From Comamonadaceae bacterium (lineage in GTDB: Bacteria > Pseudomonadota > Gammaproteobacteria > Burkholderiales > Burkholderiaceae_C), in the NCBI GenBank assembly GCA_947372005.1, contig CANBRV010000099.1, positions 1-8,039 of the forward strand: a stretch of 8,039 nucleotides of DNA, in the 5' to 3' direction. The translations under genes and the position numbers were made by a program. Shown here in pieces: positions 5,891 to 8,039 of the stretch. Below the pieces are notes generated by a model. That model searched no databases. It was not told the DNA's origin and saw only the letters and a list, made by a program, of their open reading frames with translations. How positions within the stretch are numbered: position 1 is the first letter of the stretch; every line of letters begins with the position of its first letter.

Positions 5891-6761
5891 CAACAAGCTA
5901 CTTTTGCGCTCCAACTCGATGGTGATGACGCTTTACGGAGACGTATTTGCCTCTAAGGGGCAGGCCATCTGGCTAGGCAGCCTCATCCAATTGCTAGCGC
6001 CTTTTGGTATTTCCTCGCGGCAAGTGCGCACCAGTGTTTTCCGTTTAGCAAGCGACCAATGGTTTGATATTGAGCGAATGGGCAGGCGTAGCTATTACGG
6101 GCTATCCACGGATGGATTGCAGCGCGTGCAACATGCAGGCAAACGAATCTATGAATTTAGTAGCGCGCCGTGGGATGGCTATTGGACACTGGTTTTCATA
6201 GGTGCAAAGTGGAAATTGAGCGCCCGCCAAAAACTACGCCGCGAGCTGCTGTGGGATGGTTTTGGCCAACTCGCCCCGAACATCTTTGCGCACCCACGCG
6301 CCGATCACCAGTCATTCACCGAAATCCTAGAGGCTTGCCAAGCCGAGGCGCACGTCACGGTGCTCAAAGCTTCCAGCTTAGAAAATACGACAGATGGATA
6401 CTCGCGCAAACCTTTGATTGAACTCATGCAGCAAACCTTCGGACTCGCGCACATCGACACCGCATGGCGGCAATTTATTAAGCGATTTGCCAACCTTACA
6501 GCAGAGGCGTCTAAGCTAAACCCAGTCGAAGCTTTTTATGTGCGCACCCTACTAATCCACGAATACCGCCGCATCTTGCTACGCGACCCCAATTTGCCTG
6601 ACGAATTGCTGCCAACAGCGTGGTCGGGGTTAGAGGCGAGGCAGCTATGCCAAGCGCTATACCAAGATGTGAAGCAAGCCAGTGAGGTGTATTTGATGGA
6701 GACAGTTCAAACGCTGGAGGGGGTGCTTGCGGCTACGCCTGCTGCGATTGCGGGGCGTTGA
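5868..6761 (+). CDS. paaX: Phenylacetate pathway transcriptional repressor PaaX
   Basis: PaaX is a repressor that senses phenylacetyl-CoA and controls the paa genes. With the ATG at 5868 the protein has 297 residues, the usual size. An N-terminal winged-helix domain (about 18-82) includes TLYGDVFASKGQAIWLGSL (21-39), the recognition segment RQVRTSVFRL (51-60) and GRRSYYGLS (72-80). A central Cas2-like domain follows (about 100-190). The C-terminal helical part carries the conserved RDPNLPDELLPTAWSG (239-254). The start is uncertain. A GTG at 5805 would give 21 extra residues, overlapping the promoter, which is unlikely; an ATG at 5919 would leave almost no residues before the DNA-binding domain. 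No ribosome binding site stands out for 5868. It is divergent from paaA, with 64 bp between starts. Confidence 0.93.
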   Translation: MQSLFLYHNKLLLRSNSMVMTLYGDVFASKGQAIWLGSLIQLLAPFGISSRQVRTSVFRLASDQWFDIERMGRRSYYGLSTDGLQRVQHAGKRIYEFSSAPWDGYWTLVFIGAKWKLSARQKLRRELLWDGFGQLAPNIFAHPRADHQSFTEILEACQAEAHVTVLKASSLENTTDGYSRKPLIELMQQTFGLAHIDTAWRQFIKRFANLTAEASKLNPVEAFYVRTLLIHEYRRILLRDPNLPDELLPTAWSGLEARQLCQALYQDVKQASEVYLMETVQTLEGVLAATPAAIAGR

Positions 6762-6774
6762 TGTAGTTTTAGTT

Positions 6775-6841
6775 GCTAACGTTTGAGATGAGAGGCAGGC
6801 CCCGGCTTGCCGGGGCACGTCCTCTCGATTGAAGGGTTAGC
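6775..6841 (-). other. attC: Integron attC recombination site
   Basis: The outer boxes GCTAAC (6775-6780) and GTTAGC (6836-6841) are perfectly complementary. An inner box pairs GAGAGG (6790-6795) with CCTCTC (6821-6826). The centre is the stable hairpin CCCCGGC (6800-6806) with GCCGGGG (6809-6815). Unpaired spacers and a few extra bases lie between the boxes. This order, the 67-bp length and the terminal G-TT of CGTTAG on the minus strand match attC sites, which tyrosine integrases recognise as a folded single strand. The outer boxes fit the core GTTRRRY except for one base. The stop codon TAA of the neighbouring minus-strand ORF lies in the first box, exactly as in integron gene cassettes. 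Confidence 0.82.
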
Positions 6842-7317
6842 TGGCTGACCACACTTCATAGACACCTTTTTCACCAAGAAGCCAGACTCTCCTGAAAGGT
6901 CCGTCAATTGCATTGGCCCAGCGCTCTGCTTCACTAAGGATCAAGTCGTCAGGACTAACGGTGCGGCCATTTGTATAGCAAAGCAGTTCAATGGGGAGTG
7001 TGGTTCGGTAGGTTTTGTGCAGCTTCTGCCGAAGCGTTCTTTCCAAGGGATCGGATGTAGCCAAGCTTAGTGAACCACCCTTTCTGATCTTGGAGAGAGT
7101 AGCTGCTATGTCCGATGAGCAGATCTCAACGAGCTCGTATGCAACCTGCTTTCCATTACTCAGCGTACAGAAGATATCGGGTTCGGACGCAGTGCCAGGC
7201 TTGCTGACGCTCTCTGGGTCGATGGAAATACCTGCCTTGGAGACGAACTCTCTGAAGACAGCGAGCTCGACCTCTGCTTTCTCTTGCTCAGTGCTCATGC
7301 GTGCCTTAGCCTGCTAA
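6780..7317 (-). mobile_element. Solitary integron gene cassette, 538 bp
   Basis: Read on the minus strand, the element starts with TTAGCAGGC after a G at 7318. It carries a 19-nt leader with an AAGG ribosome site, one ORF, and an attC ending ACG just before TTAGCA at 6779-6774. Cutting between G and TT at both ends gives a 538-bp circle. The 7-mer TGCTAAC (plus strand) occurs at both boundaries (6774-6780 and 7312-7318). No integrase gene, attI or second attC is visible, and the flanking genes are unrelated chromosomal ones. It is either an insertion at a secondary site or the remnant of a lost array. Its single ORF is oriented against paaX and the gene at 7487. Confidence 0.75.
6837..7298 (-). 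CDS. Cassette-encoded hypothetical protein, possible PD-(D/E)XK-like fold
   Basis: This 153-residue soluble protein has no signal peptide and no membrane segment. I do not recognise a named family. The N-terminal helix (1-22) is charged. Then come EPDIFCTLSNGK (39-50) and QVAYELVEI (51-59), which resemble the core of the PD-(D/E)XK nuclease superfamily: an acidic residue after proline (D41), a short beta turn, and a glutamate on the next strand (E55). The usual lysine of the ExK motif is replaced by valine (ELV), so nuclease activity is doubtful. A cysteine at 60, a basic helix around SKIRKGG, and a tryptophan-rich C-terminus follow. The start is well supported by AAGG 5 nt upstream (7304-7307). 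Stop codon and attC overlap as in integron cassettes. The function is unknown. Confidence 0.75.
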   Translation of the reverse strand: MSTEQEKAEVELAVFREFVSKAGISIDPESVSKPGTASEPDIFCTLSNGKQVAYELVEICSSDIAATLSKIRKGGSLSLATSDPLERTLRQKLHKTYRTTLPIELLCYTNGRTVSPDDLILSEAERWANAIDGPFRRVWLLGEKGVYEVWSAS

Positions 7318-7324
7318 CCTAATG

Positions 7325-7366
7325 TATGCCGCAAAACCTGCAAGATATTCTGGCTAATGCGGCATA
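7325..7366. repeat. 9-bp perfect inverted repeat beside the cassette boundary
   Basis: TATGCCGCA (7325-7333) and TGCGGCATA (7358-7366) are exact inverted copies separated by 24 bp, beginning 7 bp from the cassette end. They could be a regulatory dyad for the downstream gene, or a structure that attracted the cassette insertion. No T-run follows, so a terminator is unlikely. Confidence 0.5.
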
Positions 7367-7451
7367 TATTCATTCTGAAAAGCCTTTGAAAGTGTTTTGG
7401 TTGTCTGCGGACAGTCTCATTGTGATTATGCCCAGCGAGAAACGGAATTAA
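7326..7451 (+). CDS. Possible small ORF, 41 residues
   Basis: An open frame from ATG to TAA encodes MPQNLQDILANAAYIHSEKP followed by a hydrophobic stretch VFWLSADSLIVIM (about 23-35) and a charged end. Codon choice looks gene-like. There is no ribosome binding site, an in-frame TAA stands just before the ATG, and the ORF begins within the inverted repeat. It may be a small gene, a decayed fragment, or chance in a 188-bp gap. It ends 35 bp before the next gene. Confidence 0.22.
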   Translation: MPQNLQDILANAAYIHSEKPLKVFWLSADSLIVIMPSEKRN

Positions 7452-7486
7452 CATCTAGCCAATTCTTCCATTTAGAAAAACACTGC

Positions 7487-8039
7487 ATGACCACCACCCG
7501 CTACCCTTTCCCCGATCTCAACACACTGCCCGACGACATCAAGTCCCGCATCTTGGAAACCCAAGAAAAAGCGGGCTTTATCCCAAACGTCTTTTTGATG
7601 CTGGCGCGTCGCCCTGCGGAGTGGCGTGCGTTCTTTGCCTACCACGATGCGCTGATGCTGCGCGAGGAAGGCAACCTCACCAAGGGCGACCGCGAGATGA
7701 TTGTGACGGCCACGAGCGCCGTGAATCAATGTCTGTACTGTGTGGTGGCGCACGGGGCGATTTTGCGCATCTATGAAAAGAAGCCTTTGGTGGCCGATCA
7801 AGTCGCTATCAATTACCTCAAAGCCGACATCAGCCCACGCCAACGCGCCATGCTGGATTTTGCGATGAAGGTCTGCACGGCCTCCCACGCAATGAATGAC
7901 GATGACTTCGCAGCCCTTGCCCAGCATGGCTTGGACGATGAAGACGCTTGGGATATCGCTGCCATTACCGCCTTTTTTGGTATGAGTAACCGCGTGGCTA
8001 ACACCATGCACATCATGCCTAACCCCGAGTTTTATTTGA
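7487..8039 (+). CDS. Peroxidase-related enzyme, AhpD-like carboxymuconolactone decarboxylase family (3' end cut off)
   Basis: The 184 visible codons read MTTTRYPFPDLNTLPDDIK and reach NPEFYL at the window edge without a stop. Relatives end a few residues after this motif, so only a handful of codons is missing. The central helix carries C82-x2-C85-x3-H89 (QCLYCVVAHGA), and E70 lies 12 residues before C82, the same spacing as the catalytic Glu/Cys/Cys/His set of AhpD. Enzymes of this group are all-helical, cytoplasmic thiol-dependent peroxidases or unproven relatives of them. The N-terminal 'FIPNVFLMLARRPAEWRAFFAY' (31-52) and 'SNRVANTMHIMPNPEFY' (167-183) are typical of the uncharacterised peroxidase-related subfamily. 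The ATG has only a weak ribosome site. The substrate is unknown; a link to phenylacetate metabolism, such as peroxide or epoxide stress, would be speculation. Confidence 0.88.
   Translation, partial: MTTTRYPFPDLNTLPDDIKSRILETQEKAGFIPNVFLMLARRPAEWRAFFAYHDALMLREEGNLTKGDREMIVTATSAVNQCLYCVVAHGAILRIYEKKPLVADQVAINYLKADISPRQRAMLDFAMKVCTASHAMNDDDFAALAQHGLDDEDAWDIAAITAFFGMSNRVANTMHIMPNPEFYL

Noticed and set aside
6774..7318. TGCTAAC copies as a target-site duplication of an insertion sequence
   Set aside because: No transposase or terminal inverted repeats are present, and the attC structure with the stop codon in its first box explains the repeats better.
7472..8011. Long minus-strand open frame of 179 codons opposite the AhpD-like gene
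   Set aside because: It is antisense to a gene with clear CxxCxxxH and family-specific motifs, and its translation is rich in His, Gly and Val without a recognisable pattern, so it is a shadow frame.
1..8039. CRISPR array, tRNA, rRNA or integrase gene
   Set aside because: I saw no regularly spaced repeats, no tRNA-like cloverleaf, no rRNA sequence and no tyrosine-recombinase motifs in any frame.

Overview
The window looks like chromosome of an aerobic betaproteobacterium, probably Burkholderiales. The evidence is the family resemblance of the phasin, the PaaX-type regulator and the Paa proteins, the moderate GC content, and a phasin gene that points to polyhydroxyalkanoate (PHA) storage. The genus cannot be fixed from the sequence alone.

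Left part (1-845): the first 42 codons of a nitroreductase-family gene run leftwards off the window. A divergent, short phasin gene follows. Its promoter is flanked by two near-identical 15-bp CTGC-N3-GCAA repeats that resemble operators of the PHA-responsive repressor PhaR. The phasin gene is followed by four consecutive hairpins, the last of which is a strong Rho-independent terminator.

Centre (846-6761): this is a compact phenylacetate (Paa) catabolic locus. On the minus strand, paaA-paaB-paaC-paaD-paaE-paaK form one tightly packed operon with stop/start overlaps at A/B, B/C and C/D. PaaK activates phenylacetate to phenylacetyl-CoA. PaaABC(D)E form and supply the ring-1,2-epoxidase. The regulator paaX is divergent. 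Between paaA and paaX lies an inverted repeat, TGATAT-N27-GTATCA, that overlaps the predicted paaA promoter and the likely paaX start codon. It is the obvious PaaX operator. The lower-pathway genes (paaG, paaZ, paaF, paaH, paaJ) are not in the window.

Right part (6762-8039): immediately after paaX, in the reverse orientation, is what appears to be a complete solitary integron gene cassette (about 6780-7317). It has one 153-codon ORF of unknown function with a faint PD-(D/E)XK-nuclease-like core, a good ribosome binding site, a stop codon lying inside the attC site, and a 67-bp attC with paired outer boxes and a stable central hairpin. The same 7-mer, TGCTAAC, marks both cassette ends. No integrase gene is visible. 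This is the most unusual element of the window. After it come a possible 41-codon small ORF with a 9-bp inverted repeat at its start, and then an AhpD-like peroxidase-related gene with a CxxCxxxH redox motif that runs off the right edge a few codons before its expected end.
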